In this document: in pieces, positions 1 through 8,464 of the stretch
Position numbering within the stretch: the first letter of the stretch is position 1
Layout of the letters: the number at the start of each line of letters is the position of its first letter
Assembly (NCBI GenBank): GCA_009784335.1
Contig: WRBX01000020.1
Coordinates: forward strand, 1-8,494
Source of the DNA: Oscillospiraceae bacterium
GTDB taxonomy: Bacteria > Bacillota_A > Clostridia > Monoglobales > WRBX01
Length of the DNA: 8,494 nt
Direction: 5' to 3'
The notes under the pieces: generated by a model
The model's database searches: none
The model's input: the letters and a program-made list of their open reading frames with translations, nothing else
Told to the model about the DNA's origin: nothing
Position numbers and translations under genes: made by a program

Positions 1-36
1 CTCGCTATCGGGCCGCCTCATTCCTGCTTTTGCCAT
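1..36 (-). CDS. N-terminal start of a divergent small gene (partial, function unknown)
   Basis: Reading the minus strand from position 36 gives MAKAGMRRPDSE before the window edge, so only 12 codons are visible. The call rests on a strong Shine-Dalgarno sequence, AGAGGTGA at 49-42 on the minus strand, placed 5 nt before the ATG, and on an open frame to the edge. The visible start is basic (K, R, R) and shows no signal peptide. I do not securely recognise the family, and 12 residues cannot assign a function. It is divergent from rpoB, so the usual rplJ-rplL genes are not directly upstream of rpoB here. No convincing minus-strand promoter was found. Confidence 0.5.
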   Translation of the reverse strand, partial: MAKAGMRRPDSE

Positions 37-70
37 AAAAATCACCTCTATATTATTATTGCCAACTTTT

Positions 71-99
71 CGAAAAAAACTTTTTTCAAATTCTTGACA
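71..99 (+). promoter_or_regulatory. A-tract/T-tract plus TTGACA box, possible degenerate upstream promoter
   Basis: A run of seven A, a C, six T and CAAA is followed by a perfect TTGACA at 94-99. It nearly duplicates the box of the main promoter 130 nt downstream. No good -10 lies at 16-18 nt: TAAAAT at 109-114 is only 9 nt away and TAAATT at 114-119 is 14 nt away. It could be a decayed duplicate, an upstream binding site or a weak promoter. Confidence 0.25.
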
Positions 100-142
100 T
101 AGGAGAGCTAAAATAAATTTGAGAAGAAACCGCGAAGATGTG

Positions 143-194
143 CAAAATGCGACTAAAAATGAACAATAATGAGGAACATTTTAGGAGCATTTTG
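143..194. repeat. Long imperfect inverted repeat (hairpin) upstream of the rpoB promoter
   Basis: CAAAATGC (143-150) pairs with GCATTTTG (187-194). After a GA/GA internal mismatch, CTAAAAATG (153-161) pairs with CATTTTAG (177-184) with one bulged A, leaving a 15-nt loop. This gives about 16 base pairs. It lies between the two TTGACA boxes and upstream of the expected start site, so it would not be in the main transcript. An operator-like site is possible. It is not a standard terminator because the nearest T run starts 15 nt further on. Confidence 0.45.
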
Positions 195-200
195 TAAACC

Positions 201-253
201 AAAAAAAACTTTTTTTCAAAAACTTGACAAATCAAGTTTTATCCTGATACAGT
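201..253 (+). promoter_or_regulatory. Probable main promoter of rpoB (housekeeping sigma type, extended -10)
   Basis: A perfect TTGACA (-35) lies at 224-229. An 18-nt spacer leads to TACAGT at 248-253 (4 of 6 to TATAAT), preceded by TGA at 245-247, which forms an extended -10. Eight A and seven T upstream (201-208, 210-216) resemble an UP element or bent tract. Transcription would begin near 260. This is the best promoter in the intergenic region and would drive rpoB, the small gene and rpoC. Confidence 0.7.
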
Positions 254-281
254 AAATGTTCAGCGTTTCTGTATCTAAAGG

Positions 282-321
282 TATAGAGGCAAGCGGTTTT
301 AGCCCGTGGCTCACCTCTATA
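282..321 (+). promoter_or_regulatory. Leader hairpin, possible cis-regulatory RNA
   Basis: TATAGAGG (282-289) pairs perfectly with CCTCTATA (314-321). The 24-nt interior can fold further: AGC at 292-294 with GCT at 309-311, or alternatively CGG at 294-296 with CCG at 304-306. It lies about 20 nt after the expected transcription start. I do not recognise it as a known riboswitch or ribosomal-protein leader. Confidence 0.35.
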
Positions 322-376
322 ATCTATAATAAACGGAAGTAATGTGATTTTGATTCTTTAGGGGAACAAATATAAT

Positions 377-418
377 GCAAATGGTATGCAAATTGTTGAA
401 TATCATTTGTTTTGTTTT
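377..418 (+). terminator. Weak intrinsic terminator or attenuator-like hairpin in the rpoB leader
   Basis: GCAAATGGTAT (377-387) can pair with ATATCATTTGT (400-410) over 11 positions, two of them G-U, around a 12-nt loop. A T-rich tail with interspersed G follows to 418. The stem is AT-rich and weak, so strong termination is unlikely. Partial attenuation is possible. The perfect TATAAT at 371-376 lies against the stem, so a secondary promoter is an alternative reading. Confidence 0.3.
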
Positions 419-428
419 GTGAAAAACC

Positions 429-560
429 TTAAAGAATAAAGAATGAAGAAGAAATAGTAAAGAATAATGAGAGTAGAAATTCTACCGAATTTCAATAATT
501 TCCGAAGGAAATTTACAGCTTTTATTCTATATTCTATATTCTTTCTTATTTATTCTTTAA
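429..560. repeat. Heptad-flanked inverted-repeat element (MITE-like) in the rpoB leader
   Basis: Five 7-bp units close to AAAGAAT (431-465) are mirrored by five inverted units close to ATTCTTT or ATTCTAT (524-558). These flank a 58-bp core, giving an exactly symmetric 35+58+35 layout. The outermost 12 bp, TTAAAGAATAAA (429-440) and TTTATTCTTTAA (549-560), match perfectly. Over 40-nt arms roughly three quarters of positions pair. The core holds two more hairpins: GTAGAA-a-TTCTAC (473-485) and AATTTCC-gaa-GGAAATT (497-513). There is no transposase in or near it, so it would be non-autonomous. The outer TTAA could be target sequence or part of the repeat. In RNA it would fold into one long structure ending 8 nt before the rpoB Shine-Dalgarno site. 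Confidence 0.7.
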
Positions 561-568
561 TGAATTTT

Positions 569-576
569 AAGGAGAG
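569..576 (+). promoter_or_regulatory. rpoB ribosome-binding site
   Basis: AAGGAGAG, with GGAG ending 6 nt before the ATG at 581, fixes the rpoB start. The longer in-frame ATG at 467 has no comparable site and lies inside the heptad repeat element. Confidence 0.85.
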
Positions 577-580
577 CAAT

Positions 581-3500
581 ATGAAAACACATGAAATCAA
601 AGTGGGAAAAAACAGCCGGCAGAGTTATTCGAAAATCGGCGCATATGGCACCATGCCAAATCTTGTAGAGTTGCAAAAATCATCATATGAATGGTTCGTT
701 ACCGATGGCTTGCGCGAAGTTTTTGATGACACCGGTGAAATCACGGATTTTAGCGGCAATCTCGCTCTGCGCTTTATAGATTTTCGTTTTGAAAAGGAGC
801 CTAAGTATTCTATTGAAGAATCCAAGGCGCGCGATAGCTCTTATTCCACCCGCCTTATGGTTAAAGTCCAGCTTGTAAATCGCTCCACCGGCGAGCTAAA
901 AGAGCAAGAAATCTTCATGGGCGAGTTCCCGGTGATGACTCCGCAGGGCACTTTTGTCATAAACGGCGCCGAGCGCGTTATCGTTTCCCAGCTTGTTCGC
1001 TCTCCGGGCATCTATTATTCTTGTGAATATGATAAATTCGGTAAAAAACTATATAGCAATCAAATTATCCCAAATCGCGGTGCATGGCTTGAGCTTGAAA
1101 CCGATTCAAATGATATCTGCCATATCCATGTTGACCGCACCAGAAAGCTTCCCACAACCTCATTCCTCCGCGCTATGGGGCTTTCAACAAATGAAGAAAT
1201 CTACGAAGTTTTCGGTAAAAATGATATTCTGGAAATGAGCATTTCAAAGGATACAACCGAAAACACAGATGAAGGTTATCTTGAAATCTATAAGCGCCTT
1301 CGCCCCGGCGAGCCTGCGCAAGTTTTGGCAGCGCAAAGCCTCTTGAATTCTATGCTTTTTGACCCAAAACGCTATGACATGGCGCGCGTAGGCCGCTATA
1401 AATATAATCAAAAGCTGGCGCTTGCAATGCGCATTATGGGGCATGTGGCGGCCGATGATATTATCTCCCCGCTCACTAAAAAAGTGCTTGTTAAAATGGG
1501 CGAAAAAATTAGCCGCTCAAAAGCTATCGAGATTGAAGAAGCCGATGTACACCGCGTTGTTTTAAATGTAGACGGTAAGGAAGTTGTGGTTTTCGGAAAT
1601 AATATGGTAGAACTTTCGCATTATGTGAAGTTTGATTGCTCGGATATCGGCGTTCGCGGCAAAGTTTATCTGCCGGTTCTGCAAATGATTTTGGATACCA
1701 ATAAAAAAGAAGAAGATATCAAAAAAGCAATGAAAAAGAAGATTTTTGATTTGCAGCCTCGTTATATTACCAAAGACGATATCTTCGCAAGCATAAATTA
1801 TCACCTAAATCTATCCGATGGCGTTGGTTTTATCGATGATATCGACCATCTTGGTAATCGCAGAATCCGTGCGGTTGGCGAGCTTTTGCAAAATCAATTC
1901 CGCGTGGGGCTATCTCGCCTTGAGCGAGTAGTTCGCGAGCGAATGACAATTCAGGATTTGGATGTTGTAACCCCGCAAACTCTTATCAACACCCGCCCTG
2001 TTGTTGCCGCGATGAAAGAATTCTTTGGTTCTTCTCAGCTATCGCAGTTTATGGATCAGAATAACCCGCTCGCCGAAATATCGCATAAAAGAAGGCTCTC
2101 AGCCCTCGGCCCCGGCGGCCTCAACCGCGAACGCGCAGGCTTCGAAGTTCGAGATGTGCACTACACTCACTATTCAAGAATGTGCCCGATTGAAACTCCT
2201 GAAGGCCCAAATGTCGGCCTTATCAATAACCTTGCAACCTATGCGCGCATAAATGAATATGGCTTTATTGAAGCGCCTTATCGCAAGGTTGATAAAAAAA
2301 CCGGAGTTGTTTCCGATGAAGTGGTTTATATGACCGCCGATATAGAAGATAGATATGTGATTGCTCAAGCCAACGAGCCGTTAACCAAAGATAATAAATT
2401 CGAAAGAGAAGTGGTAACATCTCGTTTCCGCGATAAAATCCTCGAGGCCGACCCTGAAGAAGTCGATTTCATGGATGTTTCGCCTTCGCAGGTTGTCTCG
2501 GTTGCTACCGCCATGATTCCGTTCTTGGAAAATGACGATGCTAACCGTGCACTTATGGGCGCCAATATGCAGAAGCAAGCCGTGCCGCTTTTAATTTCCG
2601 ATAGCCCGATTATCGGCACAGGCATGGAGCACAAAGCCGCAAAAGATTCAGGCAATGTTGTTCTTGCGCTGGGCGATGGCATCGTCTCCGATGTTTCAGC
2701 CGACCATATCGAAATTAAGAATAAAAAAGGTGAAACAGAATATCATAAGTTGCTCAAATTTAAGCGTTCCAACCAATCAACCTGCGTAAACCAAAAGCCG
2801 ATTGTCGAGATTGGCGAAAAAGTTAAAGCAGGCGATATTATCGCCGATGGCCCGGCAACCGATAAGGGCGAAATCGCCCTCGGCCGCAATATTCTCATGG
2901 GCTTTATCACCTGGGAAGGCTTCAATTATGAGGATGCAATTTTAATCAGCGAAAAACTTGTCCGTGAAGATGCGCTAACATCTATTCACATTGAAGAATA
3001 TGAATGTGAATCGCGCGATACAAAACTCGGCAGAGAAGAAATCACCCGCGATATCTCGAATATCGGCGAGGATGCATTAAAAGATTTAGATGAAAACGGA
3101 ATTATTCGCATCGGCGCAGAAGTTCGCCCGGGCGATATTTTGGTGGGTAAAGTAACTCCGAAAGGCGAGCAAGATTTAACCGCCGAAGAGCGCCTGCTCC
3201 GTGCAATATTCGGCGAAAAAGCTCGCGAAGTTCGCGATACATCACTTCGAGTTCCTCATGGCCAAGCAGGCATAATCGTTGATGTTAAAGTGTTCACTCG
3301 TGATAACGGCGATGAACTGCCGGCCGGTGTTAACCAAATTGTCCGTGTTTATATTGCTGAAAAACGCAAAATCAGCGTTGGCGATAAAATGGCAGGCCGT
3401 CATGGTAATAAAGGCGTTATCTCGCGCATACTGCCGGAAGAAGATATGCCGTTCTTGCCCGATGGCACCCCGCTTGAAATCGTGCTGAATCCGCTGGGCG

Positions 3501-4342
3501 TGCCTTCCCGTATGAATATCGGCCAGGTTCTCGAGGTCCATTTAGGCTATGCCGCAAAGGCTCTCGGCTGGAAAATAGCAACGCCGGTTTTCGATGGCGC
3601 AAGCGAGATTGATGTTATTGATACCTTGAAAAAAGCCGGTCTGGATGAAGATGGCAAAACAATTCTCTATGATGGAAGAACAGGCCATCCGTTCGATAAT
3701 CGAGTGACCGTTGGCTATATGTATATGCTAAAACTTCACCATTTGGTTGATGATAAAATCCACGCTCGTTCCACCGGTCCATATTCGCTGGTAACGCAGC
3801 AGCCGCTCGGCGGTAAAGCGCAGTTCGGCGGGCAAAGATTTGGTGAAATGGAAGTTTGGGCGCTGGAAGCCTATGGCGCTGCGCATGTTTTGCAAGAAAT
3901 TCTCACAGTTAAATCCGATGATGTTATCGGCCGCGTGAAAATGTATGAAAATATCATTAAAGGCGAGCCGATTGAGCAAGCCGGCGTTCCGGAGAGCTTT
4001 AAGGTTTTAGTCAAAGAACTCCAAAGCTTAGGGCTGGATATAAAAATCCTTGATGAGCGGCAAAACATTATGGCAATGGGTGAGGAAGTTGAAGATGAAT
4101 ATGCAGAGAAAAAAATCACCATCGAGGGAACAAAAGATATGCCGCTTCTCGGCCAATATAATGTGAGCAAAATCGGCAATGTAAAGCAAACTTCTATTGA
4201 GGAAGAAATAGTCGACGATATATTGGAAGAAAGGCAGCCCGATGGCGATCCGGAAGATTTAGATGAAACTCTCGCTGCAATCAATGAAATCGCCGCCGAG
4301 AATGATATCGAAGATTTAGATGACGGTGATGAAGAGGAATAA
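581..4342 (+). CDS. rpoB: DNA-directed RNA polymerase subunit beta
   Basis: RpoB forms, with beta-prime, the catalytic cleft of cytoplasmic RNA polymerase, polymerising RNA from NTPs on DNA. The product is 1253 residues from the ATG at 581, near the usual 1180-1250 of Gram-positive bacteria. Protrusion and lobe sequence comes first, with VSQLVRSPG and then LRPGEP near residue 242. The rifampicin pocket follows: [23 protein letters not shown] in overlapping parts QFMDQNNPL and [12 protein letters not shown], with D492, H502 and S507 equivalent to E. coli D516, H526 and S531. All are the sensitive form. IETPEGPN follows. [12 protein letters not shown] holds active-site lysines K936 and K944 (E. 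coli K1065, K1073). The C-terminal [20 protein letters not shown] anchors the switch and clamp contacts. The last 51 residues (1203-1253) are very acidic, 24 Asp/Glu, and look disordered. The small gene begins 17 nt downstream, then rpoC. Confidence 0.98.
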   Translation: MKTHEIKVGKNSRQSYSKIGAYGTMPNLVELQKSSYEWFVTDGLREVFDDTGEITDFSGNLALRFIDFRFEKEPKYSIEESKARDSSYSTRLMVKVQLVNRSTGELKEQEIFMGEFPVMTPQGTFVINGAERVIVSQLVRSPGIYYSCEYDKFGKKLYSNQIIPNRGAWLELETDSNDICHIHVDRTRKLPTTSFLRAMGLSTNEEIYEVFGKNDILEMSISKDTTENTDEGYLEIYKRLRPGEPAQVLAAQSLLNSMLFDPKRYDMARVGRYKYNQKLALAMRIMGHVAADDIISPLTKKVLVKMGEKISRSKAIEIEEADVHRVVLNVDGKEVVVFGNNMVELSHYVKFDCSDIGVRGKVYLPVLQMILDTNKKEEDIKKAMKKKIFDLQPRYITKDDIFASINYHLNLSDGVGFIDDIDHLGNRRIRAVGELLQNQFRVGLSRLERVVRERMTIQDLDVVTPQTLINTRPVVAAMKEFFGSSQLSQFMDQNNPLAEISHKRRLSALGPGGLNRERAGFEVRDVHYTHYSRMCPIETPEGPNVGLINNLATYARINEYGFIEAPYRKVDKKTGVVSDEVVYMTADIEDRYVIAQANEPLTKDNKFEREVVTSRFRDKILEADPEEVDFMDVSPSQVVSVATAMIPFLENDDANRALMGANMQKQAVPLLISDSPIIGTGMEHKAAKDSGNVVLALGDGIVSDVSADHIEIKNKKGETEYHKLLKFKRSNQSTCVNQKPIVEIGEKVKAGDIIADGPATDKGEIALGRNILMGFITWEGFNYEDAILISEKLVREDALTSIHIEEYECESRDTKLGREEITRDISNIGEDALKDLDENGIIRIGAEVRPGDILVGKVTPKGEQDLTAEERLLRAIFGEKAREVRDTSLRVPHGQAGIIVDVKVFTRDNGDELPAGVNQIVRVYIAEKRKISVGDKMAGRHGNKGVISRILPEEDMPFLPDGTPLEIVLNPLGVPSRMNIGQVLEVHLGYAAKALGWKIATPVFDGASEIDVIDTLKKAGLDEDGKTILYDGRTGHPFDNRVTVGYMYMLKLHHLVDDKIHARSTGPYSLVTQQPLGGKAQFGGQRFGEMEVWALEAYGAAHVLQEILTVKSDDVIGRVKMYENIIKGEPIEQAGVPESFKVLVKELQSLGLDIKILDERQNIMAMGEEVEDEYAEKKITIEGTKDMPLLGQYNVSKIGNVKQTSIEEEIVDDILEERQPDGDPEDLDETLAAINEIAAENDIEDLDDGDEEE

Positions 4343-4359
4343 AAAAAGGGGAGATAAAA

Positions 4360-4749
4360 ATGGAAAATAAAAAAGTATTATTAGAATACCTTGCTGAGCG
4401 AGCAGAAAAGGAAAAGAGAAAAACCATAGGGATGGCTCATTTCACAAAGCAAAAGACTAATTTGTATTCAGAGATTAAGAAAATTATTGAGCTTGAGCAA
4501 AAAGGGAATAGCAAAGAAGAAATTGAGAAAATTTGTGAAAAATTTAAAAAAGACTTGAAAAACGCAAGCTATGGCGCAACATATAATTATCACAAAAAGC
4601 TCAAATGGGTTATCGAAAAGTTCTATGATGAATGCTTTGATAGCAGGTTGATAAGTTTATCCGGCGAATTTCATGAAATATACTTGGATAATCATAGAAA
4701 AGAAAATCCGTATAAAACCAAGAAGTCACCATTCCCGGGCGCAAGATAA
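4360..4749 (+). CDS. Small lysine-rich protein of unknown function inserted between rpoB and rpoC
   Basis: This 129-residue protein is not one I recognise. AAGGGGAG at 4346-4353 is a good Shine-Dalgarno site, and the 17-nt gap after rpoB suggests translation from the same message. It is basic: 24 Lys and 5 Arg against 21 Asp/Glu. It has no signal peptide or membrane segment, so it is probably cytoplasmic. Residues about 30-70 (EIKKIIELEQKGNSKEEIEK, then a further charged stretch) look helical, possibly a helical hairpin, and nucleic-acid binding is conceivable but unproven. Two cysteines are present, with no zinc motif. G+C is about 33% (127 of 390 by count), whereas sampled rpo lines average close to half. 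Its five arginines use AGA, AGG and CGA, while rpoB and rpoC favour CGC. This suggests acquisition. It does not resemble the acidic delta or short epsilon polymerase subunits. Confidence 0.8.
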   Translation: MENKKVLLEYLAERAEKEKRKTIGMAHFTKQKTNLYSEIKKIIELEQKGNSKEEIEKICEKFKKDLKNASYGATYNYHKKLKWVIEKFYDECFDSRLISLSGEFHEIYLDNHRKENPYKTKKSPFPGAR

Positions 4750-4789
4750 CTGCGTTCTAATAATGTAAAAGTATAATTGGAGGAATAAA

Positions 4790-7700
4790 ATGATAGATTT
4801 TAACAATTTCGATGCATTGCAAATAGGCCTAGCAAGCGCCAACAAAATCCGTGAATGGTCGCGCGGTGAGGTGAAAAAGCCGGAAACCATCAACTATCGC
4901 TCGCTCAAGCCGGAGCGGGACGGGCTTTTCTGCGAGCGCATTTTCGGGCCGGTTAAGGATTGGGAATGTCACTGCGGAAAGTATAAAAGAATCCGATATA
5001 AGGGCGTTGTTTGCGACCGTTGCGGCGTTGAAGTGACTCGCTCAAAAGTCCGCCGCGAACGCATGGGGCATATCGAGCTGGCTGCACCGGTTTCGCATAT
5101 TTGGTATTTCAAAGGCATTCCGAGCCGCATCGGCGTTTTCCTCGATATCACTCCTAAAAATCTGGAAAAGGTTCTATATTTTGCTGCGTATGTCGTGCAA
5201 GATCCCGGTAAGGCGCGCGAATTCGATAAATATCAAGTTATTTCCGAAAAAGAGCATCGCGAAGCCTGCGAGAAATATGGCGAAGATGCCTTTACGGCCG
5301 GCATGGGCGCAGAATCAATTCGCGATTTAATCGAAGAAATTGATATTAATGAGCTCAGAGAACAATTAAGAGAAGAATATGAAACTGCAACGGGCCAAAA
5401 GCGAATCAAGCTTTTCCGCCGCCTTGAAGTTGTTGAAAGCTTTATATCAGGGCGAAACGATCCCGCTTGGATGATTATGGATGCAATCCCGGTTATCCCA
5501 CCCGATATCCGCCCAATGGTTCAGCTCGATGGCGGGCGCTTTGCAACGAGCGATTTGAACGATTTATATAGAAGAGTTATTAATAGAAACAACCGCCTAA
5601 AAAGGCTTCTCGACCTTGGCGCTCCCGAAATCATCATTCGCAATGAAAAACGAATGTTGCAAGAAGCAGTAGATGCGCTGATAGATAACGGCCGCCGCGG
5701 CCGCCCTGTTACCGGCCCGAATAATCGCCCGCTCAAATCCCTATCCGATATGCTAAAAGGCAAGCAAGGCCGCTTCCGCCAAAACCTATTGGGTAAGCGC
5801 GTGGACTATTCCGGTCGATCGGTTATCGTTGTAGGCCCTGAGCTCAAAATGCACCAATGCGGCTTGCCGAAAGAAATGGCGCTGGAGCTTTTCAAGCCTT
5901 TTGTGATGAAAAGCCTTGTTGACGAAGGCTACACCAGCAATATTAAATCCGCAAAACGCATGGTTGAAAAGCAAGATGTTAAGGTTTGGGATGTGCTTGA
6001 AGCCATAATTAAAGACCACCCGGTTCTTCTAAACCGCGCACCAACCCTCCACCGCCTCGGCATCCAAGCATTCGAGCCAAAGCTAATCGAAGGGCGCGCT
6101 ATTAAGCTGCACCCGCTTGTCTGCACCGCATTTAATGCCGATTTTGATGGTGACCAAATGGCCGTGCATGTGCCGATTTCGATTGAAGCGCAAGCCGAAG
6201 CAAGATTTTTGATGCTGGCTGCAAATAATTTATTAAAACCGCAAGATGGCAAGCCGGTTACCGTGCCAACCCAAGATATGGTTCTAGGTGCATATTATCT
6301 AACCATGAAAAAGAAAGATGCAAAAGGCGCCGGCAAATTCTTCGCAAGCCCTATCGAGGCACTTTTGGCTTATGAGCATGGCGATGTTGCCCTTCACGCA
6401 CCAATCAAAGTTCGAGTGGAAAAAGAATGGGGCGGCGAGATGATTCACGCTATTATCAACGCAACTGTCGGCAGAATCAAATTCAATAATATTATCCCGC
6501 AAGATTTGGGAATGGTTGATAGAACTATTGAAAATAAAACAGCCGCCACGCTCACCAATGAAGAAAAAGTAAATCTTTTGAAGCTGGAAATCGCGCAAAA
6601 AGTTGATAAGAAAATCCTCGGCAGAATTGCTGAAAAATGCATCCGCACGCACGGAATTTCAATAGCTTCAAAAATGCTCGATGAGCTAAAACGCGTAGGA
6701 TTTAAATATTCCGCTAAAGGCGCGATTACAGTTTCGGTTGCTGATATGACCGTTCCGAAAGAAAAGAAAAAGCTGATAGAAAAGGCTGAAAACGATATTA
6801 AGGAAATCACCAAGCAATTCCGCCGCGGCCTTCTAACAGAAACCGAGCGCTATCAATTAGTGATTGACACATGGACTAAAACTAAAGATGATGTGACCGA
6901 TGCGCTGATGAAAACGCTCAAAGAGGATAACCCGATTTATATGATGGCGCACTCGGGCGCTCGTGGCTCTGTTGCACAGATTTCGCAGCTGGCCGGCATG
7001 CGCGGCCTGATGGCCAACACGCAGGGTGAAACCATGGAAATCCCTGTTCGCGCTAACTTCCGCGAAGGCCTAAATGTCCTCGAATATTATATTTCGACTC
7101 ACGGTGCGCGTAAAGGCCTTGCCGATACAGCGCTTAGAACCGCCGATTCCGGCTATCTCACCCGCCGCCTTGTTGATGTTGCGCAAGATGTTATTATCCG
7201 CGAAGATGATTGCGGCACCGATAGGCATATCACTGTCCGCGAAGTTCGTGATAATAACGAAGTTATCGAGGAAATTTTCGAAAGATTGATTGGCAGGTTC
7301 GCATTCGAGGATATTATTAACCCAAAAACAAAAGAAGTGATTGTTGATAAAAATGTGTTAATCAGCGATGTAACGGCGCAAAAAATTGTTGATTGCGGCA
7401 TCGGTTCGGCAAAAGTTCGCTCACCGCTCACCTGCAACGCCCGCCATGGTATCTGTGCTAAGTGCTACGGCGTAAACCTTGCAAACGGGCAAGAAGTGAA
7501 TATCGGCGAGGCTGTCGGCATTATTGCTGCCCAATCCATCGGCGAACCGGGCACGCAGCTCACCATGAGAACTTTCCACACCGGCGGTGTTGCATCGGTA
7601 GACGATATCACCCAAGGTTTGCCTCGTGTTGAAGAGCTTTTCGAAGCGAGAAAGCCTAAGGGCCTTGCTATTATTTCCGAAATCGACGGCATTGTTTCAA

Positions 7701-8347
7701 TAAGCGATAATAAGAAAAAGCGCGAAGTTATCGTAACTAACGACGAAGAAGGCCAAGCTAAGAACTACTTTATTCCGTTCGGCCTGCGAGTAAAAGTGCG
7801 CGAAGGGCAAAAGGTTGAAGCGGGGCAAGAGCTCACTTATGGCTCGGTTTATCCTGCCGATATCTTGAGGGTTCGCGGCGTTGAAGCTGTGCAAAATTAT
7901 CTAACTCGCGAAGTTCAAAGGGTTTACCGCCTACAAGGTGTTGAAATCAACGATAGGCATATCGAGGTTATTATCCGCCAAATGATGAAAAAATGCACCA
8001 TCGACGAAGCGGGCGACACAAACCTCCGCTCAGGGCAAATAATAGAAATCGCAGAAGTGCATAAGCAAAATAGGGCACTTGCGGAGGATGGCACCAAGGC
8101 GACTTATATTCCAATCATCATGGGCATCACAAAAGCTTCGCTATCAACCGATTCATTCCTCTCGGCAGCTTCCTTCCAGGAAACCACAAAAGTGCTCACC
8201 GATGCGGCAATCAAAGGCAAAATCGATCCGCTCATCGGCCTAAAAGAAAATGTTATCATCGGCAAGCTCGTTCCGTCCGGCACCGGGCTATCGAAATATA
8301 AAAACATCAATGTTGAAACACTGGTGGAAGATATTTGGGCGGAATAG
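4790..8347 (+). CDS. rpoC: DNA-directed RNA polymerase subunit beta-prime
   Basis: RpoC supplies the catalytic Mg-binding loop and clamp of RNA polymerase. It is 1185 residues, close to the Gram-positive norm of about 1200. Domains in order: an N-terminal zinc site with C60, C62, C75 and C78; clamp helices that contact sigma (about 258-306); [11 protein letters not shown] near 335-345; NADFDGDQM with catalytic D451, D453 and D455; GARG followed by [10 protein letters not shown] (723-742); the bridge helix (about 757-800); a second zinc site with C808, C882, C889 and C892; and the trigger loop [10 protein letters not shown] with M926 and H930. The trigger loop lacks the large insertion of proteobacterial enzymes. 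GGAGG at 4779-4783 sits 6 nt before the ATG, 40 nt after the small gene. The TAG stop (8345-8347) is also the first triplet of a 7-bp tandem repeat. Confidence 0.98.
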   Translation: MIDFNNFDALQIGLASANKIREWSRGEVKKPETINYRSLKPERDGLFCERIFGPVKDWECHCGKYKRIRYKGVVCDRCGVEVTRSKVRRERMGHIELAAPVSHIWYFKGIPSRIGVFLDITPKNLEKVLYFAAYVVQDPGKAREFDKYQVISEKEHREACEKYGEDAFTAGMGAESIRDLIEEIDINELREQLREEYETATGQKRIKLFRRLEVVESFISGRNDPAWMIMDAIPVIPPDIRPMVQLDGGRFATSDLNDLYRRVINRNNRLKRLLDLGAPEIIIRNEKRMLQEAVDALIDNGRRGRPVTGPNNRPLKSLSDMLKGKQGRFRQNLLGKRVDYSGRSVIVVGPELKMHQCGLPKEMALELFKPFVMKSLVDEGYTSNIKSAKRMVEKQDVKVWDVLEAIIKDHPVLLNRAPTLHRLGIQAFEPKLIEGRAIKLHPLVCTAFNADFDGDQMAVHVPISIEAQAEARFLMLAANNLLKPQDGKPVTVPTQDMVLGAYYLTMKKKDAKGAGKFFASPIEALLAYEHGDVALHAPIKVRVEKEWGGEMIHAIINATVGRIKFNNIIPQDLGMVDRTIENKTAATLTNEEKVNLLKLEIAQKVDKKILGRIAEKCIRTHGISIASKMLDELKRVGFKYSAKGAITVSVADMTVPKEKKKLIEKAENDIKEITKQFRRGLLTETERYQLVIDTWTKTKDDVTDALMKTLKEDNPIYMMAHSGARGSVAQISQLAGMRGLMANTQGETMEIPVRANFREGLNVLEYYISTHGARKGLADTALRTADSGYLTRRLVDVAQDVIIREDDCGTDRHITVREVRDNNEVIEEIFERLIGRFAFEDIINPKTKEVIVDKNVLISDVTAQKIVDCGIGSAKVRSPLTCNARHGICAKCYGVNLANGQEVNIGEAVGIIAAQSIGEPGTQLTMRTFHTGGVASVDDITQGLPRVEELFEARKPKGLAIISEIDGIVSISDNKKKREVIVTNDEEGQAKNYFIPFGLRVKVREGQKVEAGQELTYGSVYPADILRVRGVEAVQNYLTREVQRVYRLQGVEINDRHIEVIIRQMMKKCTIDEAGDTNLRSGQIIEIAEVHKQNRALAEDGTKATYIPIIMGITKASLSTDSFLSAASFQETTKVLTDAAIKGKIDPLIGLKENVIIGKLVPSGTGLSKYKNINVETLVEDIWAE

Positions 8348-8393
8348 TATTTAGTATTTAGCATTTAGTGATTAGTATTTAGTGGTTAGTAGG
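8345..8393 (+). repeat. Tandem heptad array TAGTATT x7 beginning in the rpoC stop codon
   Basis: Seven consecutive 7-bp units: TAGTATT, TAGTATT, TAGCATT, TAGTGAT, TAGTATT, TAGTGGT, TAGTAGG. Every unit starts with TAG. Since 7 is not a multiple of 3, stops fall in all three frames. The first TAG terminates rpoC. The last unit merges into GTAGGGG at 8389, which opens the GC-rich hairpin block. It parallels the heptad arms of the rpoB leader element. Confidence 0.85.
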
Positions 8394-8441
8394 GGCGCGC
8401 CCGGGTAGCGCCCGCGGGACGCCCGGGACGGCGTCCCCTAC
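8389..8441. repeat. GC-rich hairpin module bounded by GTAGGGG and CCCCTAC
   Basis: GTAGGGG (8389-8395) and CCCCTAC (8435-8441) are perfect inverted copies. Inside are two hairpins: GGGCGC (8393-8398) with GCGCCC (8408-8413), and GGGACGCC (8416-8423) with GGCGTCCC (8430-8437) around a 6-nt loop. The palindrome GGGCGCGCCC at 8393-8402 is an alternative fold. G+C is far above that of the genes. There is no T run after it, so it is not a standard terminator, though it could protect or end the rpoC mRNA. Confidence 0.7.
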
Positions 8442-8464
8442 GAATTTGGTGGGAACGCTTGCTT

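Larger units (their letters stand above)
260..580 (+). other. Long untranslated leader of the rpoB transcript
   Basis: If transcription starts near 260, the mRNA carries about 320 nt before the rpoB ATG at 581. The leader holds three structures in order: a hairpin at 282-321, a terminator-like hairpin at 377-418 and the heptad inverted repeat at 429-560. The last ends 8 nt before the ribosome-binding site. No well-supported reading frame was found. The extent depends on the promoter call. Confidence 0.45.

Noticed and set aside
318..330. Two overlapping TATAAT-like boxes (318-323, 325-330) as extra rpoB promoters
   Set aside because: No matching -35 at proper distance. The first is part of the 282-321 hairpin stem.
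256..342. 28-codon leader reading frame (MFSVSVSKGIEASG...)
   Set aside because: No ribosome-binding site, and its ATG lies a few bases before the expected transcription start. The segment is better explained as the hairpin at 282-321.
467..580. Longer RpoB start at the ATG at 467
   Set aside because: No Shine-Dalgarno site there. The extension lies in a heptad repeat and RpoB normally begins close to KVGKN-like sequence. The ATG at 581 has AAGGAGAG at good spacing.
3871..4284. Antisense open frame of 137 codons inside rpoB
   Set aside because: Serine/isoleucine-rich shadow of the real coding strand, with no ribosome-binding site or promoter. Other antisense frames (for example 2365-2682, 6445-6813) are similar.
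4360..4749. Small gene as polymerase delta or epsilon subunit, or as an intein or homing endonuclease
   Set aside because: Delta has an acidic C-terminal region and epsilon is about 70 residues; this protein is basic and 129 residues. No splice junctions or endonuclease motifs such as LAGLIDADG were seen, and rpoB and rpoC are both uninterrupted.
4772..4777. TATAAT before rpoC as a separate rpoC promoter
   Set aside because: Perfect hexamer, but no acceptable -35 at 16-18 nt upstream, and it overlaps the start of the ribosome-binding region. Weak promoter activity is not excluded.
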